From Geomonas azotofigens (GTDB lineage: Bacteria > Desulfobacterota > Desulfuromonadia > Geobacterales > Geobacteraceae), in NCBI RefSeq assembly GCF_018919395.1, contig NZ_JAHLME010000001.1, forward strand, positions 496,001 to 560,000: 64,000 nucleotides of DNA, read 5' to 3'. Positions 39,880 through 48,102 of the stretch are shown here, piece after piece. Under the pieces are notes generated by a model. It worked only from the letters and a program-made list of their open reading frames with translations. It ran no database searches and was not told the origin of the DNA. Made by a program: the position numbers and the translations under genes. Position 1 is the first letter of the stretch. Every line of letters begins with the position of its first letter.

Positions 39880-40998
39880 ATGAAACTTTTCGGCAACTCC
39901 TGCCAATCCAAGGTGGACGATCAGGCCGTGGAAATCGCGAAGATGGCCCAGATGCTCGACAACGTCGACAACATCGTCATGCTCTGCGATACCAGCCATG
40001 ACAACAAGATCATCTACATGAACAAGCAGGCCCGTGCCCTGATGCAGCAGTTCCGCAGCCAGTTGAACGCGGGGCTGCGCGGCGCCGACGTCGCCAACGC
40101 CGAGGGGAACAGCATCCACCAGTTTCACAAGGACCCGGCCCGCATCCGGGGCATCTTCGGCGAACCGCGCGGCAGGATGCCGCACACCGCGGAGATCCCC
40201 ATCGGCGAGGTCACCCTGCGCACCTCCACCTACCCCATCTGGGACAGCCGCGACCCCTCCAAGGTGCTCTGCTACATGGCCTGCTGGAACGACATCACCG
40301 CCGAGAAGGCGGTCGCGCAACACCAGCGCGACGCCATCGAGCGCAAGGAATACCTGGAGACGCGGGTGACCCAGATCGCCACCGCCATGGAGGAGATGAG
40401 CATGACGGTAAACGAGGTGGCGCGCAACACCGTCAACGCCGCCGACTCCGCCGCCGAGGTGGCCGGCAACGCCCGCGAGGGGCAGAGCGTGGTGAGCCAG
40501 GCCGTGAGCGAGATGCGCAAGGTAGCGGAGATCGTCAGGGATTCGGCGGGGATCGTGGGCAACCTGGGGGAAAAATCATCGAAAATCGGCGAGTTCGTGG
40601 CGGTGATCAACGACATCGCCGACCAGACCAACCTGCTGGCGCTGAACGCTGCCATCGAGGCCGCCCGCGCCGGCGAGCAGGGGCGCGGCTTCGCCGTGGT
40701 GGCCGACGAGGTGCGCCGGCTGGCGGACCGGACCGTCGCCTCCACCAAGGAGATCCGGCTCATGGTCGAGGAGATCCAGAAGGAAACCGTCCTGGCGGTG
40801 GAATCGATCGAGCGCGGCAAGAGCGAGGCCGAGGTGAGCGAGGCGCTCTCGCACCAGGTCGACAGCTCGCTCGCCAACATCGTCAACTCGATAGAGCAGA
40901 TCGAACACGTCATCGCCCAGATCGCCACCGCGTCCGAGGAGCAGGCCGCGACCTCGACCACCATAGCCAGCAACCTCGAGGAGATCGTGCGCGGTTAA
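39880..40998 (+). CDS. soluble methyl-accepting chemotaxis-type protein with PAS domain
   Basis: From ATG 39880 (GAAGGGAG upstream) the protein has 372 residues. An N-terminal PAS-like domain (about 15-130, with [13 protein letters not shown] and YPIWDSRD) precedes an MCP signalling domain. The hairpin tip that contacts CheA/CheW reads [20 protein letters not shown], followed by [18 protein letters not shown]. There is no transmembrane helix, so it senses an internal signal. The coiled coil is short, so it belongs to a reduced-length class. The terminal residues do not show a CheR-binding pentapeptide. A strong terminator follows. Confidence 0.88.
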   Translation: MKLFGNSCQSKVDDQAVEIAKMAQMLDNVDNIVMLCDTSHDNKIIYMNKQARALMQQFRSQLNAGLRGADVANAEGNSIHQFHKDPARIRGIFGEPRGRMPHTAEIPIGEVTLRTSTYPIWDSRDPSKVLCYMACWNDITAEKAVAQHQRDAIERKEYLETRVTQIATAMEEMSMTVNEVARNTVNAADSAAEVAGNAREGQSVVSQAVSEMRKVAEIVRDSAGIVGNLGEKSSKIGEFVAVINDIADQTNLLALNAAIEAARAGEQGRGFAVVADEVRRLADRTVASTKEIRLMVEEIQKETVLAVESIERGKSEAEVSEALSHQVDSSLANIVNSIEQIEHVIAQIATASEEQAATSTTIASNLEEIVRG

Positions 40999-41041
40999 CG
41001 AGTCCACCCCCGCCTCTCACCTCCTTGAGACGGGGGGGGAA

Positions 41042-41081
41042 AGCCCCGCCGGGCCCGGTACCCGGCGGGGCTGCTTTTTTT
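41042..41081 (+). terminator. terminator after MCP gene
   Basis: AGCCCCGCCGGG (41042-41053) and CCCGGCGGGGCT (41061-41072) form a perfect 12-bp stem, followed by GC and seven T. It separates the MCP gene from the convergent cytochrome gene. Confidence 0.93.
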
Positions 41082-41892
41082 ACAGCCCCTGGCGGCCCGC
41101 CAGAATGTTCACCAGTTTTGTCAGCTCTCCTTCCGGCAGGCGTATCGGTCGCATCTGGGTCCGTTCACGACTTTGCCTCGGGTTTTCCAGCCATTTTTTC
41201 AGTGCCCCTTCGCTCCAGCGCGTGCGCCCTGCGGCGGTCTTGGGGTAGAACTCCGACAGAAGGCCCGACAGGTTCGGGCCGATGGCACCGCGCCCCACCC
41301 CCCCCACGGCGCGGGTCAACGCTCGGTGGCAGTCGCCGCAGCGTTTCTCGAAGACGTTGTCCCGCTCGGATTTCCCATCCTGAAAATGCACCACCTGGGG
41401 CGACTCGTCCTTGCCTCGTCTCCTCTTGGCCTCGGCCTCCCGCACCCCCGCCAGCACCGCATTCACCAGGTCCGTTTTCTGCCGCTCGTCGAAGTGAAAC
41501 TGGGGCATCAACAGCGCCGGGTTGCCGATCGCCTCAAAGATCCGCTGCGCGGTGGTCCCCGCCGGGAGCCGGTCCAGGTCCGCGGCGAGCCGGTTCCCCT
41601 TTCCCCCCACGATGTGGCAGCGCCGGCAGGCGAACTGCTCCACGAGGTCGCGCCCGCGCCGCGTGGGAGCTGAGCCGGGCACGGCGAACCAGGCGAAGCG
41701 TCCCGGCACCAGGTCGTGGTGGGCGATGCGCGGCCGGTCCGAGCGAGGGTCCCCGCCGTGGCAGGTGACGCAGCTTCCCACAGAGCGATAGTGCGCGGGG
41801 TGGCACTCGAGGCAGGACGGTGTCACCCCGTGGGCGGCCACCGGGGCCACCAGGAGCGCCAGGGCGATCAGAAGTGGGGTACGAACTGCCAA
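41080..41892 (-). CDS. tetraheme c-type cytochrome of the ext cluster
   Basis: About 270 residues, exported, with four CxxCH motifs: CLECH and CVTCH near the N-terminus, then CRRCH and CGDCH. The last two parts resemble monoheme cytochrome c domains with distal Met (LMPQFHF; RTQMRPIRLPEGE). No ATG or GTG fits the signal peptide; a TTG at 41892 with AGAGG six bases upstream gives MAVRTPLLIALALLVAPVAAHG, so I use it. It overlaps the cytochrome b gene end by 25 bases. Last in the unit, it is the likely electron acceptor of the Rieske/cytochrome b pair. It may be the protein named ExtS in Geobacter, but I am not sure. Confidence 0.8.
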   Translation of the reverse strand: MAVRTPLLIALALLVAPVAAHGVTPSCLECHPAHYRSVGSCVTCHGGDPRSDRPRIAHHDLVPGRFAWFAVPGSAPTRRGRDLVEQFACRRCHIVGGKGNRLAADLDRLPAGTTAQRIFEAIGNPALLMPQFHFDERQKTDLVNAVLAGVREAEAKRRRGKDESPQVVHFQDGKSERDNVFEKRCGDCHRALTRAVGGVGRGAIGPNLSGLLSEFYPKTAAGRTRWSEGALKKWLENPRQSRERTQMRPIRLPEGELTKLVNILAGRQGL

Positions 41893-42284
41893 TTGGCACC
41901 TCTGCAGAACAGGGCAACGAGGGTCAGCGCGAGCACCAAAACGGAAGCGGCGAGCGCCGCGCCGTTGACGGCCCGGCACTCGCGGGGGAGCCAGCGGGCG
42001 GAGTCCGGGGGCGTGGTGCGGGAAAGCCAGGGAAGGGCAAGGAAACAGGCCGCCAGCGCCAGCACCAGGTAGATGAGGTACTTCGAGTAGCTGACCAGCT
42101 CCTGGATCCAGAGCAGGAACCAGGCGGACTTGACCGGGTTGGGGACGCGGGCGAGATTCGCCTGTTCCTGCAGCGGGGCCGGGACCAGCGCGGCAAGGGC
42201 CATGAGGGCCAGCACCGTGAGGGCCAGCGCGGCCTTGATGAGCCGGAAGAAGTGCGGCGAACTCTTTACGTAGCCTCGTTTCAT
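41868..42284 (-). CDS. extQ: cytochrome b C-terminal half (subunit IV-like)
   Basis: This 138-residue membrane protein has three hydrophobic helices. It corresponds to the C-terminal part of a cytochrome bc1/b6f cytochrome b, as in subunit IV. The quinol-site region reads VPAPLQEQANLARVPNPVKSAW, close to the usual pattern before helix F, then WFLLWIQELVSY. The ATG at 42284 overlaps the stop of the N-terminal half as ATGA, so both halves are made together. The name ExtQ follows my memory of the Geobacter selenite/tellurite operon nomenclature. Confidence 0.75.
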   Translation of the reverse strand: MKRGYVKSSPHFFRLIKAALALTVLALMALAALVPAPLQEQANLARVPNPVKSAWFLLWIQELVSYSKYLIYLVLALAACFLALPWLSRTTPPDSARWLPRECRAVNGAALAASVLVLALTLVALFCRGANWQFVPHF

Positions 42285-42916
42285 AGGTAGGGGAGCACCC
42301 CCTTGTTCTTCCTGATCCGGTAAAAGTGGAGCCCGCTCAGAAAGAGGAGCGCTCCCGGGATCATCAGGATGTGCAGCACGTAGAAGCGCAGCAGGCAGGC
42401 GGGCTCGCCCACCCCGTCCGGCACCAGTGCGGCGCGCAGCGCCCCGCCCAGCGGCATGATGTGCAGCAGCTCCATGCCGGTCTGGGTGGCCCAGAGGGCG
42501 AGCTGGTCCATGGGGAGGAGATAGCCGGTGTACCCCTCGAAAACCGCCAGGAAGAAGAGGGCGCAACCGACCAGCCAATTCAGCTGCCGGGGCTTTTGGT
42601 AGGCGCCGGTCAGGATGACGCGCAGGGTGTGCAGGACGATCAGCACCAGCAAGAAGTGGCTCGCGAGCCGGTGCAGGCTTCTCAGGTAGCGCCCTCCCCA
42701 GACCGAGGACTCCAGGAGGAGGATCGACGGGTAGGCCGCGGCCGGGCTCGGTTGGTAGTAGAAAAGGAGCAGCAGCCCCGAGGCGGCCAAAAGGAGCAGG
42801 CAGGTGAAGGCCAGCCCTCCCAGACAGAGGGTGTAGGAGAGGGTGAGGTTTTTTTGCAGCACCGCCCTCGGAAAGAGATGTTTGAGGAATTCCTCGATCA
42901 AATCAGTTGCTCCCAC
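42281..42916 (-). CDS. extP: cytochrome b N-terminal half (b6-like)
   Basis: This 211-residue membrane protein has four to five helices and carries the two b hemes. The paired histidines are visible: RSLHRLASHFLLVLIVLHTLR for helix B, and FYVLHILMIP plus LSGLHFYR for helix D. GYTGYLLPMDQLALWATQ matches the Qo-side block. With the Rieske protein and subunit IV-like gene it should form a quinol-oxidising core, passing electrons to the adjoining c-type cytochromes. The start is GTG at 42916. The symbol is from memory of the ext nomenclature. Confidence 0.82.
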   Translation of the reverse strand: MGATDLIEEFLKHLFPRAVLQKNLTLSYTLCLGGLAFTCLLLLAASGLLLLFYYQPSPAAAYPSILLLESSVWGGRYLRSLHRLASHFLLVLIVLHTLRVILTGAYQKPRQLNWLVGCALFFLAVFEGYTGYLLPMDQLALWATQTGMELLHIMPLGGALRAALVPDGVGEPACLLRFYVLHILMIPGALLFLSGLHFYRIRKNKGVLPYL

Positions 42917-42945
42917 CGTTTCACCTGCAACACCAGCTTTGCCCG

Positions 42946-43010
42946 CTCCCGATTGATTCCCCCTCCCTTCGCTGGGGGGACCACGGGCGCATGATTATTC
43001 GCCCCTACAG
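42946..43010. repeat. short repeat-like insert between Rieske and cytochrome b genes
   Basis: On the minus strand the sequence reads TAGGGGCGAATAATCATGCG followed by a C/G-rich part ending GGGAGGGGGAATCAATCG. It has inverted GGGCG/CGCCC arms. TAGGGGCGAATAATnATnCG is a motif I have seen as a dispersed intergenic element. Here its first three bases are the stop codon of the Rieske gene. Confidence 0.45.
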
Positions 43011-43397
43011 TTGGACGTGATAGTTCTCTCCCACCAGCTGCACTTCGTACCGCGCCAGCGCCCGGTCGGCGGGCCCCTTCAGCACCTTTCCCTCGCGGTC
43101 GAACTCGGAGCCGTGGCAGGGACAGACCAGCCCGGAGGGGGTGACGTTGACCGTGCAGCCGAGATGCGTGCAGACGAGATCCAGGGCATAGACCCGCCCG
43201 CCCCGATCCAGGAGCGCGATGCGCGCCTCGCCGTAGACCAGGGCACCGTCGCGCGGGAGATCCCCCTTGGCCACGGTGAGTAGCGTCTTCCTACGCTTCC
43301 CCCTCGGGGTCAGGAACTTCCCCAGGAACCATCCTCCCGCCGCTAGCGCGATCAGCGAGCCGAGGAAGGTTCGACGTGATTGACCAAGCTCTGCCAT
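43005..43397 (-). CDS. extO: Rieske [2Fe-2S] protein
   Basis: This 130-residue protein starts with a twin-arginine signal anchor (SRRTFLGSLIALAAGGWF). The Rieske cluster ligands follow as CTHLGC (about residues 81-86) and CPCHGSEFD (about 97-105), with the usual GP loop (KGPADRAL). It takes the first electron from quinol and passes it to cytochrome c. The gene overlaps the upstream decaheme cytochrome gene by 46 bases and is followed by the split cytochrome b. The symbol is from memory of the ext nomenclature. Confidence 0.88.
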   Translation of the reverse strand: MAELGQSRRTFLGSLIALAAGGWFLGKFLTPRGKRRKTLLTVAKGDLPRDGALVYGEARIALLDRGGRVYALDLVCTHLGCTVNVTPSGLVCPCHGSEFDREGKVLKGPADRALARYEVQLVGENYHVQL

Positions 43398-44599
43398 TTT
43401 TCCAGGTACGCCCTCCGATAGGCCGTGCTTTTTCGATTGAGTTCCAGGTAGCGTCGCTCCGGGTAGAAGGTGCCGTTACTGACCTGCTGGCCGGTCGCGT
43501 CCCAGAACGAGGAAAGCGTCATCCCCTCGGCCTGCAGCTGGTAGATGCGCTCCTCCTTGGGCTCCCTCAGGAAACGGCGCGGGTTGTCGTGGCACCCCTC
43601 GCACATCACCGTGCCCCGGCGCACCGTGTGGGGGAAGAACGCCTTCCAGCGCGCCGCCAGGAGTAGGTTTTCGTCCCAGACCGCCCGGTCGTTCCTGACG
43701 TCGGTGAAGTAGGCGATGAACTCCGGTCTGATCGGGCTCACCTTGCCCCGCCCGTTCAACCCCAGCGGCGGCGCGTCCTGGCGCCGCAGGTAGGCGCTTT
43801 TTAGGTACTCCTCCGAGCCCTGGTCCCGCCGCAACCCGTAAAGCTCCTGCGAGGGGCTGTTGCTGAAGCGCAGGAAAAAGGTGCCGTACTCCTGGGCGGC
43901 CCAGGCGGAGTGGCAGGCCCAGCATTCCATCTTCTCCAGGTGCGCCGCGATGCGGTGCTCCGGCACGCTTTGCTTGGGCTCATGGCAGTCCCGGCACCCC
44001 TTGGCCGCCTTGCGCCCTGCGGCGAGGCTCGCCATGGAGTGGCAATCGCCGCAGGTAAGGCCCGCCTCCGCGTGCAGGTCCGGGGTCATCTTCAGGTACG
44101 CCTCGCCGTAGGCCACCTCGCCGCGCTGGTAGCGCATGCTGTCCTCGCGCGGCGCCATGCCGTAGTAGTCGGTGCCGACGAAATACCCTTTATGGCAGGC
44201 GAAGCAGTCGCGATCACGGGGCTTGCCGATGTCGTGCCCCTTGGCGGCATGACAGTCGGTGCACCCCTTCAAGTGGCACGCGCCGCAGTTCTTGGCGAAA
44301 AAGCCCCGGTCCGCCCGGCCGTAACTTGCCGCGACAAAGTCGAGCTCGCCCCGCCGGCTCCCCATGGCCTGGGCGAAGAGTGCCGCGTACCCCTTGTGGC
44401 AGCCGACACAGCCGGCGGCGCCGCTCTCCCGGGAGGCGGGGTTGGCCAGGGTCCTGGTCTCGTCCAGGTGACAGGAGAGGCAAGGGATCCCCCGGTGCAC
44501 CCCCTTGACCACCTTCTTGTGGCAGACGGTGCAGTTCTCCCCGGCCAGCGCGAGCGCCGCGCTAAGGAGCAGGAATAAGGCGACGATGCAGCGCATCAT
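43352..44599 (-). CDS. decaheme c-type cytochrome
   Basis: About 415 residues, with a signal peptide (MMRCIVALFLLLSAALALA) and ten CxxCH motifs: CTVCH, CLSCH, CVGCH, CGACH, CTDCH, CFACH, CGDCH, CRDCH, CWACH and CEGCH. Nine lie in the first 250 residues, and the tenth follows a 100-residue heme-free stretch. It is periplasmic. Starts at 44599, 44596 or GTG 44608 are possible; all overlap the upstream gene by about 35-47 bases, suggesting coupling. It likely carries electrons between the Rieske/b complex and the outer-membrane conduit. It may be one of ExtM/ExtN; I do not assign which. Confidence 0.86.
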   Translation of the reverse strand: MMRCIVALFLLLSAALALAGENCTVCHKKVVKGVHRGIPCLSCHLDETRTLANPASRESGAAGCVGCHKGYAALFAQAMGSRRGELDFVAASYGRADRGFFAKNCGACHLKGCTDCHAAKGHDIGKPRDRDCFACHKGYFVGTDYYGMAPREDSMRYQRGEVAYGEAYLKMTPDLHAEAGLTCGDCHSMASLAAGRKAAKGCRDCHEPKQSVPEHRIAAHLEKMECWACHSAWAAQEYGTFFLRFSNSPSQELYGLRRDQGSEEYLKSAYLRRQDAPPLGLNGRGKVSPIRPEFIAYFTDVRNDRAVWDENLLLAARWKAFFPHTVRRGTVMCEGCHDNPRRFLREPKEERIYQLQAEGMTLSSFWDATGQQVSNGTFYPERRYLELNRKSTAYRRAYLEKWQSLVNHVEPSSAR

Positions 44600-46412
44600 T
44601 GAGCGCACGATGGTCCAGCTCCTTTCGATAAATGGGGTCGGCCGCCTTGTCGTGGCAGACCAGGCAGAGGTTCACGGCCAGGGCGCGCCGCACCTCAGCG
44701 GCGTCGAGGGGACGGGAATGCTCCCGGGTGATGGCCGAGTACGCCCGCACCTTCCCCTCCTGCAGGGTCAGGAAGCCGTCCAGCGGCTTGTCCGCCGACT
44801 GCTCGCAGATCATGGTCCCCTCGATGTTCCTGCCCGAGACCACGTGCTGCCCGAAACCGAGGAAGGCGGGGTTGCCGTGGCACTCGCCGCAGCCGATCGC
44901 CTTTTTGCCGGTGTTGTGTGAATAAAAGGGGGCGAAGCGGAGTTGCTGTTTCCCCCTGAAGCGCGCCACGTACTCGTTTTTGGAGAGGCTCCCGTCCGGC
45001 TCCACCACGCTCACGAAGGTCTGGCACCCGGGCGTGACCGTGGAGATCCTGCCGCGCTGGTTCAGGGCCAGCGGGAAGGGGTAGAGCATGCGGTAATCCT
45101 CCTTCTCGCTGAAGCGCCCCGGCGTCGGCACCCCCTTCACGTAGTCCATGGCGGACCGGGTCTTGTCGTAGCTCGTGTGACAGCCGTAGCACTGGACCAC
45201 GGTGCGGCTGTGGCAGGAGTAGCATTCCATCCGGCCGTGGCCGACCACGGTGTGCTCAGCCGTGCCGGTGATGACCCGGCTCTTGAAGAGCCTGCCGCTG
45301 CGCTTTCCCAAGACCCAGACCGCGCCGTCCTTGTAGAAGACGTTGGAGTAGGCGCGCCCCTTGGCGGTCAGGATCATCTTCATCCCCTGCCGCATCTGCA
45401 TCCGGTACCCCTGGGACTCCCGGAGTGCCTCGTCGCTTTCACTGGCGATCTCACGGTAGCGCGGCGGCTTGGCGCCGCCGTGGCAGTCCTCGCAGGCGAT
45501 CTCGGTCTGCAGGTACATGTTGCGATAGGAGTAACCGTCCCCCATCAGGTCGCGGGAGGTGTGGCAGTCGATGCAATCCATTCCGGCCGCGAAGTGCACG
45601 TCCGGCGCGATGCGGGTCAGGTTCCTGTTGCCGCTGGCAAGCTGCCGTCCCGGAAGCCCGAAGCGGGTCGGCACCAGCGAGTTGTTGCCGTCGTTAAGTC
45701 CCTGGTAGGAATAGGCGATGCGCCCGCTTCTGTTGTGGCAACGGGCGCAGACCTCGTTGCCGGGAAGCCGCTCCATGGCGTGGCTCGCCGCGTAAGGGCC
45801 CCGCCCCCGCACGGTGGCGTCCCCCCCCCGGTAGGTGGCGCGTTCGTCGTAGGGGAAATGGCAGGCGGCGCACCCCGAGGCGTGGCTCGCCCCGTAGACC
45901 TCACCGCTCTCCCGGGCCACGTGGCACTGGGAGCAGAACTTACGGTACAGCTCCCCGGAAACGTGGTCGAGTTCCTCCACCGGCTTGAGCCGCAGCGGCT
46001 TGCCGGCGGGATCGTAGACCTCCCCGGCGCGGCTGGCGTACTCCCCCTCTTCCGGGCCTTCCCAGGTGAGCCGGATGTTGCGGATCATCCCGGCCGTCGT
46101 GTACATCAGGTTCGACTTGACCCGGTCCAGCTGGTATTGGTGACAGGAGCCGCAGCTCTTGTCCCAGTGCTCCGGCGCGGAGGGATTGCCGCGCCCCAGC
46201 ATGCCGCGGTGGGCAATTTCCTTCCCGGTAGCCCTGGCATCACCGCCGTGGCAGGCGACGCAGTCGCGGTGCGTCGCCGAGGCGTGCTCGATGCCGGCGT
46301 GGCAGGTGAGGCAGTTGTTGGCCGGTGCCCCCTTGGCAATGCACCCGGCAGCGAAAAGGGCAGCCAGCAGAGCGGCTTTGCGGGTAACACGGGACCAGCC
46401 TGATGGCGCCAC
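44562..46412 (-). CDS. dodecaheme c-type cytochrome lipoprotein
   Basis: Twelve CxxCH motifs are visible: CLTCH, CVACH, CGSCH, CSQCH, CAACH, CARCH, CIDCH, CEDCH, CYSCH, CYGCH, CGECH and CLVCH. From GTG 46412 the protein has about 616 residues. Its start WSRVTRKAALLAALFAAGC is a lipoprotein signal with lipobox AAGC, so the mature protein should be lipid-anchored in the periplasm or outer membrane. An upstream frame to 46568 exists, but it is read from a GC-rich repeat and would bury the signal, and the promoter at 46575-46603 would start RNA at about 46568. It is first in the second ext unit. It may be ExtM or ExtS; naming is uncertain. Confidence 0.82.
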   Translation of the reverse strand: MAPSGWSRVTRKAALLAALFAAGCIAKGAPANNCLTCHAGIEHASATHRDCVACHGGDARATGKEIAHRGMLGRGNPSAPEHWDKSCGSCHQYQLDRVKSNLMYTTAGMIRNIRLTWEGPEEGEYASRAGEVYDPAGKPLRLKPVEELDHVSGELYRKFCSQCHVARESGEVYGASHASGCAACHFPYDERATYRGGDATVRGRGPYAASHAMERLPGNEVCARCHNRSGRIAYSYQGLNDGNNSLVPTRFGLPGRQLASGNRNLTRIAPDVHFAAGMDCIDCHTSRDLMGDGYSYRNMYLQTEIACEDCHGGAKPPRYREIASESDEALRESQGYRMQMRQGMKMILTAKGRAYSNVFYKDGAVWVLGKRSGRLFKSRVITGTAEHTVVGHGRMECYSCHSRTVVQCYGCHTSYDKTRSAMDYVKGVPTPGRFSEKEDYRMLYPFPLALNQRGRISTVTPGCQTFVSVVEPDGSLSKNEYVARFRGKQQLRFAPFYSHNTGKKAIGCGECHGNPAFLGFGQHVVSGRNIEGTMICEQSADKPLDGFLTLQEGKVRAYSAITREHSRPLDAAEVRRALAVNLCLVCHDKAADPIYRKELDHRALNDALHRRLIPAP

Positions 46413-46424
46413 GCTCCCCGCCCC

Positions 46425-46512
46425 CGGAGGGGGAGGGCCAGGGAGGGGGAAATCCATCTTGCCCGCATCCTGCGTCCCCCCTCCCGACCTCCCCCCTCCG
46501 AGGGGAGGAACT
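46425..46512. repeat. GC-rich hairpin repeat in 5' leader
   Basis: Two G/C-run hairpins (CCCCCGGAGGGGG at 46422-46434 and CCCCCTCCGAGGGG at 46491-46504) lie between the promoter and the likely start of the 12-heme gene. Similar elements are typical of Geobacter intergenic DNA. When translated they give Pro/Gly-rich nonsense, which argues against an upstream start codon. Confidence 0.5.
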
Positions 46513-46574
46513 GGGTATGTTTCTCGGTCTGTAACCTTCATATCGCCCGCTAACTTTGCACTGAACACCCGCGC

Positions 46575-46603
46575 ATTATAGTCAAATTACAACCATTCTC
46601 CAA
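46575..46603 (-). promoter_or_regulatory. sigma-70-type promoter of second ext unit
   Basis: Read on the minus strand, TTGGAG (46603-46598) is followed after exactly 17 bases by TATAAT (46580-46575). Transcription would start near 46568. It lies just after the extKL terminator, so the cytochrome/Rieske/b genes can be expressed apart from extHIJKL. Confidence 0.7.
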
Positions 46604-46624
46604 AACCTTTCATGAGCAATGGAC

Positions 46625-46655
46625 AAAAAAAGCCGGCATCACGTTGGATGCCGGC
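46625..46655 (-). terminator. rho-independent terminator after extKL
   Basis: On the minus strand GCCGGCATC (46655-46647) pairs with GATGCCGGC (46640-46632) around a 6-base loop and is followed by seven T (46631-46625). It lies about 30 bases after the extKL stop. Confidence 0.93.
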
Positions 46656-46684
46656 CATTGCAAAACCAGGAACCTTCTCTGTGC

Positions 46685-48037
46685 CTACTTACCGCTCTGA
46701 CTGATGCTCACCCTCTTGGTGAACTCCTTCCAGACGAAAGGATCGCTGTTGGGGGTGCCGAAGGGGAGATAGGTCAGCTTCACTTCCACGTCGAGGTCGT
46801 ACGCTGCGGGCTTCTCGACGGTCTTGCCGTTCACTTCCACCTCTTCGAGGGGATAGAAGATTTCGAAGCGCTCCTTCACCAGCTTGCCCGGGGGAAGCCC
46901 GGTGTCCTCGATCAGGCCGCTCTTCTCGTAGGGGCCGCGCCCCATCCGGTCGCCCCTGGCCAGCTGTTGCGGGACCGGCATGTAGATCTTCTCCTGGTTG
47001 AACACTTCCTTGCCGTCTTTGGTCTTACCGATTACCGACAGAACCAGTCGGTTAGGGGTCGGTCAGCCGTCGGGGATGGAATGCCCCGCCTTGTTCAGCA
47101 TCTCGACCTTGACCACGGCCCGGGGCCTGATCTTGGCGCCGTCGCGCCAGTAGTACCCGAACGCTTCGGCCTTGAACTCGACCGCCTTGTCGCTCATGGC
47201 CGCATCACGGTACGACTGGATGTTGTGGCCAAGCTTGGAGTTTTTCATGTGGCAGTCCTGGCAGTTCTCCTGCCCCACCTCCGCCTTGTAGGTCCAGAGG
47301 TAGCTGCCGTACGAGGTGCAGCACTGGGTCGGCTCGTCGAGCTCCAGGTTCGGCCCCAATCCGTGGCACTGGCCGCACTGGATGGCCTGGTCCATGATCG
47401 GGCTCTTGGCCATCTTGGGGAACTTGTCCGAGGGATGGTCGCCGTCCTTGGAACCGTATACCACCCCCGCCTTGGGATAGCCGTCCTGCCACTTGTGGGT
47501 GATCGCGTTCCGGTTATGACAGACCAGGCAGTTGATGGAGACGCTTTTCAGCTTCTCCTCGAGCTTTTTGGCCCCCTCCTTGTCCTTCTTGGCCCGGGCC
47601 TCCTTCCACCCGTAGAGGGTGCTGACCAGCTCCTGGGCCACCGAGTCCTCGGCGTCGGCCAACTGCGGCAGGTGGCACTTCGCGCACCCCATCAGGTGCT
47701 CGACCTTGACGTCCTTGGGGCTTTTCACCCCCGAATAGGGCTCCTCCATCAGGCCGTTCTCGATGGTGGTCATGATGGTCATCGCCGTGCGCGCCGTCCC
47801 GAAGAGGGAGCGCGAGTGGATCGATTTGGAGGCCTGGTCATGCTGCTCCTGGTGGCATTCCACGCAGGAGCTCGAGTCGTACATCTTGGCCAGTTCGGCG
47901 AGCGTCTTTGCCTTTCCCGACTTGGCCGCGATGGTCTCCTGCCAGCCGATACCGGCCTTTCCCGCGAAAGAGGGTGCCGTCAGCACCCCCAAAACAAGGG
48001 CGGCGGCAAGGCCACCCCGCAGAATCATTGTGTTCAT
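46685..48037 (-). CDS. extKL: pentaheme c-type selenocytochrome ExtKL, read through TGA at 47065
   Basis: ATG 48037 starts a signal peptide (LRGGLAAALVLGVLTAPSFA) and a protein with five hemes: CVECH, CAKCH, CLVCH, CGQCH and CQDCH. At codon 325 the frame meets TGA (47065-47063) and continues unbroken to TAG at 46685, for 450 residues in total. The TGA lies in a conserved-looking block, KAGHSIPDG-[TGA]-PTPNRLVLSV, and the downstream part lacks its own ribosome binding site. A hairpin with a GGTT loop starts 11-12 bases after the TGA. I therefore read it as selenocysteine. As I recall, the Geobacter genes once called extK and extL are this same split reading. It is periplasmic or secreted, last before the internal terminator. 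The role is electron transfer to extracellular or selenium/tellurium acceptors. Confidence 0.88.
47034..47052 (-). promoter_or_regulatory. candidate bacterial SECIS hairpin (extKL)
   Basis: On the minus strand ACCGAC and GTCGGT form a 6-bp stem around TGGTTCT. Counting from the base after TGA, the CCGAC stem starts at +12 and GGT is at +18 to +20, the same positions as in the AhpD-like gene at 5588-5603. Confidence 0.75.
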
Positions 48038-48102
48038 GGGTACTCCCGTTCAGCCGATGATTTGCGACTGCGGGCGCCCGGCCACGCGGGGCGCCCTTTA
48101 CC

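Noticed and set aside
46685-47005. A separate small gene starting at 47005 (the old extL-type call)
   Set aside because: It is in the same frame as the upstream cytochrome, has no clear ribosome binding site or signal peptide, and the coding signal continues between it and the TGA. A single selenoprotein explains the region better.
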